DNA from: Streptomyces sp. NBC_00353
GTDB taxonomy: Bacteria; Actinomycetota; Actinomycetes; Streptomycetales; Streptomycetaceae
Assembly (NCBI RefSeq): GCF_036108815.1
Contig: NZ_CP107985.1
Location: 1,054,001-1,118,000, forward strand
Length of the DNA: 64,000 nt
Direction of reading: 5' to 3'
In this document: one piece after another, positions 7,939 to 15,983 of the stretch
Layout of the letters: each line of letters begins with the position of its first letter
Numbering within the stretch: position 1 is the stretch's first letter
The notes under the pieces: model-generated
Databases searched by the model: none
Told to the model about the DNA's origin: nothing
Seen by the model: the letters and a program-made list of their open reading frames with translations, nothing else
Position numbers and translations under genes: made by a program

Positions 7939-8412
7939 GTGGCGGTGAAGGATCCCAGCGAGCGCATCGGCTACCTGATTTGGCAGATCTCGCAGGCATA
8001 CACGCAGCGCTTCGAACGGGCATTGCGCCCCCTCGGACTGACCCAGGCGCAATTCAGCACGCTTGTCCGATTGAGCCTGGACGGGCCTCTGTCCAGTGCC
8101 GAACTCGCCCGCCGATGCGGCGTCACCGCACAGTCCATGGGCACCGCGCTGCGGGGTCTGGTCGAGCGTGGACTGGTCGAGCGTCGCCCCCACCCCACGC
8201 ACGGAAAGATCATCGAAATGTGCGTCACGGCCGCGGGCAAGGCCCTGGCACTACAGGGCGAGACCGCGCTCGAACCGTGCGAGCAGGAGACCCTGGAACC
8301 GTTCCTGCCCGAGGAACAGGAACAGGTGCGCACCCACCTCCGTCGCATGCTCGGCGCGCTCAACGCCCCGGCGCTCGGACCGGGCAACTGGAATCAGCAC
8401 GACGGGACATGA
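7939..8412 (+). CDS. MarR-family transcriptional regulator
   Basis: A 157-aa winged-helix protein: RIGYLIWQISQAYTQRFERALRPLGLTQAQFSTLVRL, the HTH SSAELARRCGVTAQSMGTALRGLVERGLVER, and a wing with RRPHPTHGKIIEMCVTAAG. MarR dimers usually release DNA on binding phenolic or other drug-like ligands. The start chosen is the GTG at 7939, preceded by GGAGAGG; further in-frame codons upstream would overlap the palindromic operator and the opposite gene. It probably controls itself and the divergent membrane exporter. Confidence 0.9.
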   Translation: MAVKDPSERIGYLIWQISQAYTQRFERALRPLGLTQAQFSTLVRLSLDGPLSSAELARRCGVTAQSMGTALRGLVERGLVERRPHPTHGKIIEMCVTAAGKALALQGETALEPCEQETLEPFLPEEQEQVRTHLRRMLGALNAPALGPGNWNQHDGT

Positions 8413-8424
8413 TTGACTTCCGCT

Positions 8425-8444
8425 CCCCGCCCTAAAGGGCGGGG
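8425..8444. repeat. hairpin at the end of a broken TnpB element
   Basis: CCCCGCCCT-AA-AGGGCGGGG is a perfect 9-bp-arm hairpin. It resembles the end hairpins of the intact element near 2.4-3.7 kb and marks the surviving right end of a second, broken copy. Confidence 0.6.
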
Positions 8445-8788
8445 ATTCCTACCACGGTCGTGTGACCGTCTCGGTGGGTTCCTGCTTCACCGCGCTGCGC
8501 CGGGACGAGTCCCGGTCTTACCTGCGCTCGACAGGCTGACACCGCCAGTCCGGCGGCCTTGGCGACGTTGACCGCCGCGTTGATGTCCCGGTCCAGGACA
8601 GCTCCGCATGCGCCGCACTCCCAGACGCGGATGTGCAGGGGCTTGGGGCCGTCCTTGACGCCGCACTGCGAGCAGACCTGAGAGGTCGGCTCGAACCGGC
8701 CGATGCGTACGAAGGTGCGCCCGTACCGGGCGGCCTTGTACTCCAGCATCCTTACGAACGCCGACCATCCGGCGTCGTGGACGGACGT
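8432..8788 (-). pseudogene. truncated TnpB (C-terminal third)
   Basis: The minus-strand frame reads VHDAGWSAFVRMLEYKAARYG, then the zinc ribbon CSQCGVKDG and CGACGA and the RuvC III motif LDRDINAAVNVAKA. It is the C-terminal third of a TnpB from a subgroup different from the intact copy at 2406-3620. The N terminus with RuvC I and II is gone. The 5' break lies near 8788, a few bases before an IS110 fragment in the opposite orientation, suggesting that the IS110 insertion or a deletion removed the front. The frame runs to a TAG inside the end hairpin, so the tail is intact. Confidence 0.8.
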
Positions 8789-8796
8789 GGCCAGTC

Positions 8797-9153
8797 GGCG
8801 TCAGGACCGGAGCCCGCATCCTGATCGAGGTCGGCGACGGCAGCACCTTCCCGACCGCCGGCCACCTCGCCGCCTACGCAGGCCTCGCCCCCACGACCCG
8901 CAGTTCAGGGTCGTCGATCCGCGGCGAACAACCCTCCCGGAGAGGAAACAAGCAGCTCAAACGGGCCTTCTTCCTCTCCTCGTTCGCAGCCCTGGCCGAC
9001 CCGGCATGGCGGGCCTACTACGACAAGAAGATCAGCCAGGGCAAACACCACACCCAAGCCCTGCTCTGCCTCGCCAGACGCCGAGCCGACGTCCTCTTCG
9101 CCATGCTCCGCGACGGAACCTTCTACGAACCCCAGCCAGCCAGATCGGGCTGA
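8797..9153 (+). pseudogene. IS110-family transposase, C-terminal fragment (transposase_20 domain)
   Basis: This is an open frame of 118 codons without a start. It begins GVRTGARILIEVGDGSTF, goes on with HLAAYAGLAPTTRSSGSSIRGE and RRGNKQLKRAFFLSSFAAL, and ends with ARRRADVLFAMLRDGTFYEP before the TGA at 9151. These are the conserved blocks of the C-terminal, IS116/IS110/IS902 part of IS110 transposases, including the region of the catalytic Ser-containing motif. The N-terminal RuvC-like DEDD domain is missing. The fragment directly abuts the broken tnpB. Confidence 0.8.
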
Positions 9154-9181
9154 ACCAGCGAGTTCTCACTGATCCACATCA

Positions 9182-9304
9182 TCAGGCTCCACACACGGGA
9201 CAGTCACGCTCGTCCACGGAGTCCACGACGACCGGGTGACCGCAAAAGTCGCAAGGCCGCAGGCTCTCGTCGGCCGACTCCTCAAAAGTCTGCTCGTCGC
9301 TCAT
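9182..9304 (-). CDS. short zinc-ribbon protein (40 aa)
   Basis: A small protein starting MSDEQTFEES and carrying two CxxC pairs (CDFC near residue 20, CPVC near the C terminus), the usual layout of a single zinc ribbon. The frame is open further upstream to 9382, but the ATG at 9304 has a GAGG-type site and starts an acidic, polar N terminus. Such mini-ribbons are common in actinobacteria and their role is unknown. It is short, so a chance frame remains possible. Confidence 0.45.
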   Translation of the reverse strand: MSDEQTFEESADESLRPCDFCGHPVVVDSVDERDCPVCGA

Positions 9305-9397
9305 GACCTCAAGGGTGCCAGGCGATCTGCCGTCTGCCGCAGGCCCCATCACCTTGACCAAAGAGATAGGGGAACCCCCCAAGGACGCCCCGGCCGC

Positions 9398-10084
9398 CTA
9401 CTCCGGGGGCAGCCGGTCGAAGTGGACCTCGATGGCGGGGACGAGCCACTCCATCAGATCCTCGAAGTCGAGTGAGGCCAGCGGCTCCACCGCGAGGACG
9501 TAGCGCAGCATGACAAGGCCGGCCAGTTGCGCGGACACCAGCGATGTGAACGCCGGTGTCCGCTCGGTCTCCTCAGGGGCGGTCCGGCCCAGGCACGACG
9601 CGAAGGCCGCCTCGATCTGGTCGCGGAACGCCTTGGCGGCCGCCTCGTCCAACAGGATGGTTCGGTAGACGGCGACCAGCGCGGGGCGGGTCGACTCGTC
9701 CTCCCAGAAGGAGAGGAACGTCCGGGCGATCCGCTCCCCGCGGTTATTCAGCCCGGCTTCCGCCTCCTCGTCCATGAGGGAGTCGAAGAGGGTGGACAGG
9801 TCGATCCGGGAGGAAACGGCGTCCTGGAAGAGGCCGTCCTTGTTGTTGAAGAAGTGGTGGATCAGCGCCGGGTCCACCTGCGCCTGCTGGGCAATCCCGC
9901 GCATCGTGGTGCCCGAATAGCCCTTGGTGGCGAAGAGTTCGAGCGCGGCCGTGAGGATCTGGGTTCTGGTGCTGCTCTGTCCCGGACGACGGCCGCTGCC
10001 CCGTGAGGGCCGCCTCCCGCGGGCCGCGGCAACGGGGCGAGCGGCGGCGTTGTTCGGGCCTGGGCTTTCGGCTCCTTTGCTCAT
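9398..10084 (-). CDS. TetR-family transcriptional regulator
   Basis: A 228-aa protein with a basic N-terminal tail, the TetR HTH (TRTQILTAALELFATKGYSGTTMRGIAQQAQVDPALIHHFFNNKDGLF) and an all-helical ligand domain. Its C-terminal half (LSFWEDESTRPALVAVYRTILLDEAAAKAFRDQIE) resembles the TetR_C_17-like group. The start is taken at the ATG at 10084 (MSKGAE); the frame extends six codons further. It lies just downstream of, and in the same direction as, the four-gene patatin/glycosyltransferase operon, 110 bp after its last gene, so it may regulate that operon. No operator was identified. Confidence 0.88.
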   Translation of the reverse strand: MSKGAESPGPNNAAARPVAAARGRRPSRGSGRRPGQSSTRTQILTAALELFATKGYSGTTMRGIAQQAQVDPALIHHFFNNKDGLFQDAVSSRIDLSTLFDSLMDEEAEAGLNNRGERIARTFLSFWEDESTRPALVAVYRTILLDEAAAKAFRDQIEAAFASCLGRTAPEETERTPAFTSLVSAQLAGLVMLRYVLAVEPLASLDFEDLMEWLVPAIEVHFDRLPPE

Positions 10085-10193
10085 TGCCCTCTCCGTGAGC
10101 AATTCAGCCGACTGGTCGCGGCGGAGGCACCCGACGAGGTCGTTTTCGCACCATGCGTGCCGGACCCTGCGCTGCGCGCTCTGGTCGAGTCCC

Positions 10194-11129
10194 TCATGGC
10201 AACGGGTTCCCTGTCGCCACAGTCGCGCTGTGGCGGGCGCGGATGAGCGCGATCACGGTGTCGGTGGTGCAGTCCAGGTGGCTGCGTCCATCGGGCAGCT
10301 GGGCCCGCGGGCTGATGTAGCTCCGCGGCCCGAGGTGGGTGGCCGGGTCGAGCCGATGCACGGTGATCTTCCCGGCGCGGCGGGCGCGATTCCATCCGCT
10401 GCGGCGGAACAGCCGCCAACGCTGAGGGAAGATCCAGGTGCCGACCCGCTCGATCCAGTCGGTCGCGCTGGTGAGCTGATGCACGTGCTCGGCATGGGTG
10501 AGGTCGTTGGCGCCGTTGTGGAAGCCACCGAGCGTGATCAGCAGGAGTGGGGAGCGTAGCTGGGTGTGCAGTTCGTCGACCGCGCCGGTGGCGACCTGGG
10601 CGCCACCGCTGTAACTGAGCAGCACCACGGGGATACCACTGTCCGGCCGGTAGCCGGCGAGCCGGAGCTGAGTGGCGATCTGGCGGCCGACGGCCTGGTT
10701 GTACAGCGGGCGGTACCGGTGGTCGGCGGCGACGAAGATCTGCATGACATTGTGCAGGAACAGCAGGAGCCCGATGCGGCGGCGCAGCCACGCCCACACC
10801 GGCCTGTCAGCGAGCGGTTCGGCCAGCGGCGAGTAGGGCTGCACCTGACCCAGCACCCGCAGCTCCGGCGCTCCGGCGATCAGCGCCTTGACCAGCTGGC
10901 CGCCGTCCCGGGTGTCGCGGACGCGGCGTTTCCCGATCCCGTCCAGGTAGACCAGGTAGGCATCCGGGGGGCTGTCAGGGGCCGCGCCCCGGGCATAGGG
11001 CACACCCTCCGGAAGCTCGGTGGCAGGGGCCCGCCAGCCGGCGCTGTAGGCCAACACCTCGTAGCGGGCCAGCAGAGCTTCGGCGAGCAGAGCGGGCCCA
11101 ATTGCGCAGACCCAGAGAAAGTCGTTCAT
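10194..11129 (-). CDS. alpha/beta-hydrolase-like protein, last gene of the patatin-glycosyltransferase operon
   Basis: A 311-aa protein. The nucleophile elbow is LSYSGGAQ (Ser174), a GxSxG variant preceded by the strand IPVVLL and followed by the helix VATGAVDEL. This is typical of an alpha/beta hydrolase, possibly lipase-like. HGLxxG-type motifs are not seen, and the acid and histidine cannot be placed with certainty (LGGFHNGANDLTH and a late DPATHLGPRSY are candidates). The N terminus (FLWVCAIGPALLAEALLA) may be a membrane anchor. The ATG overlaps the stop of the preceding membrane-protein gene (ATGA), so it is translationally coupled. A role in acyl or glycolipid turnover with its neighbours is an inference. 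Confidence 0.65.
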   Translation of the reverse strand: MNDFLWVCAIGPALLAEALLARYEVLAYSAGWRAPATELPEGVPYARGAAPDSPPDAYLVYLDGIGKRRVRDTRDGGQLVKALIAGAPELRVLGQVQPYSPLAEPLADRPVWAWLRRRIGLLLFLHNVMQIFVAADHRYRPLYNQAVGRQIATQLRLAGYRPDSGIPVVLLSYSGGAQVATGAVDELHTQLRSPLLLITLGGFHNGANDLTHAEHVHQLTSATDWIERVGTWIFPQRWRLFRRSGWNRARRAGKITVHRLDPATHLGPRSYISPRAQLPDGRSHLDCTTDTVIALIRARHSATVATGNPLP

Positions 11130-11617
11130 GCGATCGCCTCCGGTGCCTCGGTCGCGCTGATCCTCACGACCAGACGCCGCACCGCCTCTACGGCGGCGCC
11201 AAGCCCGGCCCCGGCGACGGCCACGCAACCGGCGGCGCCCCACCAGCCCAGCCCGGTCGCCGTGGCGAGTGGGCCGGCCAGACCGGCCCCGACCCCCACG
11301 AAGAGCAGCAGGTGGAGCAGCGGCCCGAGCAAGGGGAATGCAAGGACGGCAGAAAGCACCAGCGGGGCGACCAGGCTCGGTGTCCACACCAAACCCGCAT
11401 CTGACGGTGGAGAGGACAGCACCAGCTCAGCCAGGGTCCACGCGGTCAGCGGCCACAGCGCGAACACAGCACCCTCGACGAGGCCACCGGGCAGCAGCAA
11501 CCCGGCCACGACGGTCCGCGACATGCCGGGTCGGCGCGCCACCAGAGGCAGGATGCGCCCGGCGGCCTCCGACAGCCCGGCGAACAGCAGCAGGACAACA
11601 ACGGCAGGTGACATCAC
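11126..11617 (-). CDS. small hydrophobic membrane protein of the patatin-glycosyltransferase operon
   Basis: A protein of about 163 aa with four or more hydrophobic segments (VVVLLLFAGLSEAAG, VVAGLLLPGGLVEGAVFALWPL, VAPLVLSAVLAFPLLGPLLHLLLFVGVGAGLAG, GAAGCVAVAGAGLGAAVEAV). No family was recognised. It starts with GTG-ATG immediately after the TGA of the glycosyltransferase gene and its own stop overlaps the ATG of the hydrolase gene. It is thus embedded in a coupled operon and is probably a membrane partner of the flanking enzymes. Confidence 0.7.
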   Translation of the reverse strand: MMSPAVVVLLLFAGLSEAAGRILPLVARRPGMSRTVVAGLLLPGGLVEGAVFALWPLTAWTLAELVLSSPPSDAGLVWTPSLVAPLVLSAVLAFPLLGPLLHLLLFVGVGAGLAGPLATATGLGWWGAAGCVAVAGAGLGAAVEAVRRLVVRISATEAPEAIA

Positions 11618-12841
11618 TCAGCCTCGCTGTGACGGATCGACCGGAGCCGACTGACTGACCGAGCCGGCCGTATGCAGGTACCGCTCGAGTTCGTCGGCGG
11701 CACGCCGAAATCCACCCGCCTCGTGCTGGGCGACCTGCAAGGTGGTCACGGCCGCCCGGAACCTTTGGTCGCCGAGCAGACGCCGGGCGAGGACCCGCAC
11801 GGAGCCCCCGGCGACGTCCTGAGTACGGACCGACAGGCCGGCGCCGAGCTCGACGACGCGACGGGCCACCATCGGCTGGTCAGCGCCCTGCGGAACCACC
11901 AGCATCGGAACCCCGGCGTACATGGCCTCGTTGACGCTGTTCATCCCGCCATGGGTGACGAACAGCGCCGCACGGGCCAGCACCTCCGGTTGCGGCACGA
12001 AGCGCCGGGCGAACACGTTGGCAGGCAACGGACCCAACGCGGCGGGGTCGGTCTGCCCGGTGGAAACGATCACGGTGCCGCCCCGCGGGGCGAGCGCGGT
12101 TGCAAAACTACGCAGCAGCTGTGGATCGGCGTTGAACACGGTGCCCAGCGAGGCATACAGCACCGGGTCCTTCAGCCGATCGGCCGGGAACGACGGGTCG
12201 ACCGGCCGGGCGCCGATGCTTGGGCCGACGAACCGGTAGGACCGGTCGAAGCCCTCGACGGCAGGCTGGAACGCCCGCGAGGTGTAGACCAGATTGAGCG
12301 GCTGGCGGATGTTTCCCAAGTCGAGCAGTGGCAACCCACGCGTGTCGAAGCGGCGGCGCAGCGCCCAGCGCGACCGCAGGAAGCCCTGGAGGCTTCCGGG
12401 CCGAGCCGTCGCCGCGGCCAGCAGGTCCCACGAGCCGCGGGTGGGGCTGGGCACATGCCGGTTGAACGCAAATGTGGTGAACGACGACGCCGCCGGCACG
12501 CCGAGTTCGCGGGCGGCGACCGCGCCCCACAAACACGCGTTGTCGTGGACGATCACGTCGGGCCGGACGCGGCGCAGGTCGGCGAGCACGGCGGGCAGCA
12601 AGCGGACGGCGGTGCCCGCAAGCCCCTCCATCAGAGTGACGGGCGTCGGCGGATCGGGAAGCGGCTGGTCGCCCCCGGGGTAGAGACAGACAGTCGCGCC
12701 GGTTGCCTCGATCGCCTCACGGAACGCGGGCGAGGTGTGGTACGTGACGGAGTGGCCGCGCCGAACAAGCTCGGCCACGACCGGCAGCGTCGGGTTGACG
12801 CGCCCGTGCATGGGGATGTTGAGGAACGCGAAGGTACTCAC
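11618..12841 (-). CDS. MGT-type (GT1) UDP/NDP-sugar glycosyltransferase
   Basis: A 407-aa glycosyltransferase of the macrolide-glycosyltransferase group (GT-B fold). The N-terminal acceptor domain begins STFAFLNIPMHGRVNPTLPVVAELVRRGHSV. The C-terminal donor domain has DPVLYASLGTVFN, RFVPQPEVLARAALFVTHGGMNSVNEAMYAGVPMLVVPQGADQPM, the signature His-Gly-Gly plus PxxxDQ. It transfers a sugar to a small hydrophobic acceptor in the cytoplasm. The start is a GTG at 12841 that overlaps the TGA of the patatin gene (GTGA), so translation is coupled. The acceptor is unknown; a lipid or phenolic compound handled by the neighbouring hydrolases would fit. Confidence 0.88.
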   Translation of the reverse strand: MSTFAFLNIPMHGRVNPTLPVVAELVRRGHSVTYHTSPAFREAIEATGATVCLYPGGDQPLPDPPTPVTLMEGLAGTAVRLLPAVLADLRRVRPDVIVHDNACLWGAVAARELGVPAASSFTTFAFNRHVPSPTRGSWDLLAAATARPGSLQGFLRSRWALRRRFDTRGLPLLDLGNIRQPLNLVYTSRAFQPAVEGFDRSYRFVGPSIGARPVDPSFPADRLKDPVLYASLGTVFNADPQLLRSFATALAPRGGTVIVSTGQTDPAALGPLPANVFARRFVPQPEVLARAALFVTHGGMNSVNEAMYAGVPMLVVPQGADQPMVARRVVELGAGLSVRTQDVAGGSVRVLARRLLGDQRFRAAVTTLQVAQHEAGGFRRAADELERYLHTAGSVSQSAPVDPSQRG

Positions 12842-13806
12842 AGGCCGACCCCCAATACGGAGGAAATGGATGCCTCGCCCGGACTGGCCAATGGCGCCAG
12901 AAGATCGTCGGCCCGATACAGGCCCGGCCCACTGATGCGCAGCCTGTCGAGAAAGCGCCCCGCCGTGAGGGACGCGGTGCTGATCAGCCGCTGGGAATGA
13001 CCGAAGTCCCACGGGGCGGGCCAGGTCTCGACGCCGGTCGGCAGCACGACGGTCGGGATGTGCTTGGACACCTCGTGCAGGTCACGCTCGATCTGATGGT
13101 GCATCAGCAACAGTCCGGCCCTGGCGGCGATCGCACTGGCACGTCGGCGCGGGAGGGTTGAGCTCAACGGCGAGCTCTCCGGCCCGGTCGACAGCACCAC
13201 CACGCTGGCCGCTCCGGCCTGCAGGGCCGCCAGTACCGGGACGTAGGCGATCACCCCGCCGTCGACGAGCGTCCGGCCCTCACGATCCACCGGGGGCAGC
13301 ATCCCGGGAATGGCTGTGCTGGCCAGCAGCGCGGACTCGAGGTCTCCGTGGTCGAGCAGCGCCGGAGCGCCCGTGACCAGGTCCATGGCCACCGCGGTGA
13401 ACGGGACCGCCAACTGCTCGATCCGCGACGGCAGCCCAGCCCGGGCAATCAATCGACGCAGACCGCGATCGGTGAAGACGCTGGCCCGTGAGGACAGGGA
13501 GCCGAGCGGATACACCTCGCGGCGACGCAACTGCGTCCACACGTGGTCCAGCCACGGCGCCGCCCTGTCGGGGTGGGCGGCCGCGATTGCCCCGTTGAGG
13601 GCACCCACCGAGGTTCCGATGATCAGGTCGGGGACGAATCCGCACTCCTCCAGCGCGTACCCGACACCGACATGCGCCGCTCCGAGCACGCCACCGGCGC
13701 CCACCACCGCGGCCACGGGACGGGGAAGGGCGCGCAAGCCCGCTGACGTCAGACCCCCGGGCGGGTGGCTCGACAGCAGCGGACGCGCCCCCTTGTCGCC
13801 CGTCAT
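12838..13806 (-). CDS. patatin-like phospholipase / RssA-type serine hydrolase
   Basis: A 322-aa patatin-domain protein. The oxyanion-hole loop is GAGGVLGAAHVG (about 37-48), the nucleophile elbow is GTSVG (Ser66), and the catalytic aspartate is in DGGVIAYVP (Asp182). These make up the Ser-Asp dyad of bacterial patatins, which hydrolyse acyl ester bonds of lipids. The start is the ATG at 13806 (MTGDKGARP) behind a GAGAGG site; the frame extends further upstream without homology. It is the first gene of the four-gene operon, coupled to the glycosyltransferase by a 4-base overlap. No signal peptide is seen, so it should act in the cytoplasm or on the inner membrane face. Confidence 0.9.
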   Translation of the reverse strand: MTGDKGARPLLSSHPPGGLTSAGLRALPRPVAAVVGAGGVLGAAHVGVGYALEECGFVPDLIIGTSVGALNGAIAAAHPDRAAPWLDHVWTQLRRREVYPLGSLSSRASVFTDRGLRRLIARAGLPSRIEQLAVPFTAVAMDLVTGAPALLDHGDLESALLASTAIPGMLPPVDREGRTLVDGGVIAYVPVLAALQAGAASVVVLSTGPESSPLSSTLPRRRASAIAARAGLLLMHHQIERDLHEVSKHIPTVVLPTGVETWPAPWDFGHSQRLISTASLTAGRFLDRLRISGPGLYRADDLLAPLASPGEASISSVLGVGL

Positions 13807-14167
13807 GGTTCGACGCCTCTCATGGCCACGATCACTCGCCGAGTCGCCCCCACCGAAGCCACGGCGCACCAGTGAAGCTGACCTCCGGCGACAAGTAATC
13901 CTCATGATCCACCTTTCTCACCACGGCATCGAATCGGATTGGTTTCGCAAGCAAGACCGGGCGGCCACCCGATCCATGGCACCGCCGGCCAGGCGTCACG
14001 CCTCAGCTGGTGGGCATCTCTGCACTCGGCGATAGTCAAGCACAAGATGGTATTGAATGATACTGTCGTGAGTAATACGACAACCCGTGCAACGAAGGTG
14101 GTCACGTTGAGCAGGGAGATACGGAGATGCGAGACGCTCGGTGGATCCGCGAACGGCACCGTGGAGC
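13807..14167. promoter_or_regulatory. upstream region of the patatin operon
   Basis: Contains no recognised gene. An AT-richer patch at 14040-14090 (with TATTGAATGATACTGTCGTGAGTAATAC) stands out from the surrounding GC-rich DNA and could hold promoters or an operator, but no exact palindrome was found. Confidence 0.35.
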
Positions 14168-14400
14168 TCACCAAGATCGAGAGCTACCGGATGGGCGCAG
14201 AGCGCCCATCCGGGCGAGTCTGCGTGACACCGCCTCGCGCAGCACTTCGAGGTGGTGGCTCAAGGTGGACTTGGCGACAGGCGCGCGCAACCATCCCCAC
14301 CTGCGTTGAGCGCTGCCGGAGACCACTCGGACGGTGCCGAGCCGCGTCGGGCCTCCGAGTGCGCCGAGCAGGCGCGGCAAGGAGATCTCGCTCCGGGAGA
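14168..14400 (-). pseudogene. relic of an ArsR-type winged-helix regulator
   Basis: The minus strand encodes LPRLLGALGGPTRLGTVRVVSGSAQRRWGWLRAPVAKSTLSHHLEVLREAV. It closely resembles the N-terminal HTH of a common ArsR/SmtB family in Streptomyces (LGDPTRL, then the recognition helix KSTLSHHLKVLREAG). Right after the recognition helix the frame shifts and the wing and C terminus are lost. No complete open frame exists in any phase, so this is a broken gene. Confidence 0.6.
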
Positions 14401-14787
14401 GTACTGACGAGGCGGCCGGCAGGGAGCCAGATTGTCGCTGTTCGCCTTACGAACGCCGTCGGGCTCTTGAAGCATCAATGTGGTTGTTTCGGCGCCTCAT
14501 CGACCGGGCTCCACTTCCCAGTCCCGCGAGGCGGCCCGGCCGGCGCGCGGTGGACGGCGATGTTCGCAGCGATGGGATGCGTGTACCAACGATCTCCCGC
14601 AGCGGGCCAACACGACGTGGAAACAGGCCTCCACCTGGTTCTTTGCCCTCGACCATGCCGGATCTCACTTCCACCAAACCGCCGACGGCAGGACGGGTGG
14701 GACGTGCATCACATCCGACTTTCTGTCACACCTCGCCGGGCCATCCCGGTCATTAGTGTGTAACCGCAACACAGCTAGGAGATCATC
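14401..14787. other. intergenic stretch before the AhpD-like gene
   Basis: No gene is seen between the ArsR relic and the carboxymuconolactone-decarboxylase-like gene. The last 70 bases hold a probable ECF41-type promoter, listed separately. Confidence 0.4.
14724..14751 (+). promoter_or_regulatory. ECF41-like sigma factor promoter
   Basis: TGTCACA at 14724-14730 is followed after 16 bases by CGGTC at 14747-14751. Known ECF41 promoters read TGTCACA-N16/17-CGTC and typically drive carboxymuconolactone decarboxylase, oxidoreductase or epimerase genes. The next gene, 37 bp on, is exactly that type. The -10 differs by one inserted base. Confidence 0.5.
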
Positions 14788-15261
14788 GTGGAATCGCGTC
14801 TCAACTACTTCGGCCACCCCCTCGCCGCGAAGGTGCTGAAGCACATCAACTCGGCCGGCAAGGCAGTTTCGGACTCAGCGCTTCCGGCCGTGACACAGGA
14901 ATTGGTGAAGATTCGCGCAAGCCAGATCAACGGCTGCGGCTTCTGCACCGACATGCACACCAAGGACGCCGCCCTGGCGGGAGAAACCCCGCAGCGCCTC
15001 AACCTGGTCGCGGCCTGGCGTGAGGCCACGGTCTTCACCGAAGCCGAGCGTGCTGCACTGGAACTGACCGAGCAGGGCACCCGCATCGCCGACGCAGCCG
15101 GTGGAGTCACGGATGCGGTCTGGGCAAATGCTGCCAAGCACTTCGACGAGGAGGAGCTGGTCGCCCTGATTTCCCTCATCGCCGTCATCAACGCCTACAA
15201 CCGCATCAACGTCATCAACCAGCAGCCTGCCGGGGACTACCAGCCCGGCCAGTTCGGCTGA
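14788..15261 (+). CDS. carboxymuconolactone decarboxylase / AhpD-like protein
   Basis: A 157-aa AhpD-like helical protein. Its CxxC...H motif is CGFCTDMH (Cys50, Cys53, His57), the peroxidase-type active site of this family; Glu38 (in QELVKIRAS) is the usual proton-relay partner. Members reduce peroxides or act on unknown substrates, and in many actinobacteria they are controlled by an ECF41 sigma factor. The GTG at 14788 follows AGGAGATC. The stand-alone gene here has an ECF41-like promoter but no sigma factor in the window. Confidence 0.88.
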   Translation: MESRLNYFGHPLAAKVLKHINSAGKAVSDSALPAVTQELVKIRASQINGCGFCTDMHTKDAALAGETPQRLNLVAAWREATVFTEAERAALELTEQGTRIADAAGGVTDAVWANAAKHFDEEELVALISLIAVINAYNRINVINQQPAGDYQPGQFG

Positions 15262-15983
15262 CCGGCACCTGCCCCGGCAGCCACGCACAGTCCGTCTCCA
15301 CGCCGCCCCGACCTACGGCGGGAGACGGACCACCGGCGTCAACTGGTTCCACTGGACCATGACTTCGCCGCCTCGCAGCCCAGGACCACCATCGGTCGGC
15401 TCGCGCAGGCCGTACACACGCCATCTCGGATCAATCTGCGCATGCCGCGGCCCAATGCCGGGCACACTCGCCCACCGCCGTCCCACCGTCCTCCATGCAG
15501 GCAACCACACACATCGGCGTCAGCGGACTCGGCGTGATAGGCCATAACCTGGCCCGCAACTTCGCCCGCCACCGCTATACCACGACCTGCGCCAGCCGCA
15601 GATCCAGCAGGTCGACCAGGCGGATCGTGACCAGTGTCTTGCCGGTCCTCGCCGCCGGCACGTACAGGCCATGTGTCCGGGCCTGCGCAGATGCCGGGCC
15701 GTCGTGTCCCGTCCTGAACCTGAGGTGAAGTCAGTTCCAATCGATCCGGGCGCAGTTGGGGTGTGGCCTCGGCGAACGTGTTGGCTCTACGCCGTCCGGT
15801 CCACGCGCTTGAAGTCGTCGCTCCCAACCTCGGACGACTGCTTGGCAGGAAGTACCTGGCGGCAGAGCCGCGGAAACGGCGGGCGACCGCTCACTTGGTG
15901 CGGGACGGTCGGAGCAGGCCGAATCTGACAGTGGCCGCGGCGGCTGCAGCGGCAGAAGGCTCACCGTGCATCGGCGCACGGTG
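15262..15983. other. degenerate stretch with a 6-phosphogluconate dehydrogenase N-terminal relic
   Basis: At 15495-15585 the plus strand reads MQATTHIGVSGLGVIGHNLARNFARHRYT. This is the NADP-binding start of 6-phosphogluconate dehydrogenase (gnd), cut off after about 28 residues. On the minus strand, about 15585-15680, YVPAARTGKTLVTIRLVDLLDL looks like a P-loop fragment, possibly from a helicase. No intact gene is visible elsewhere in the stretch. Confidence 0.55.

Noticed and set aside
13902..14174. 90-aa minus-strand ORF upstream of the patatin operon
   Set aside because: No family motif, atypical composition and overlap with likely promoter DNA.
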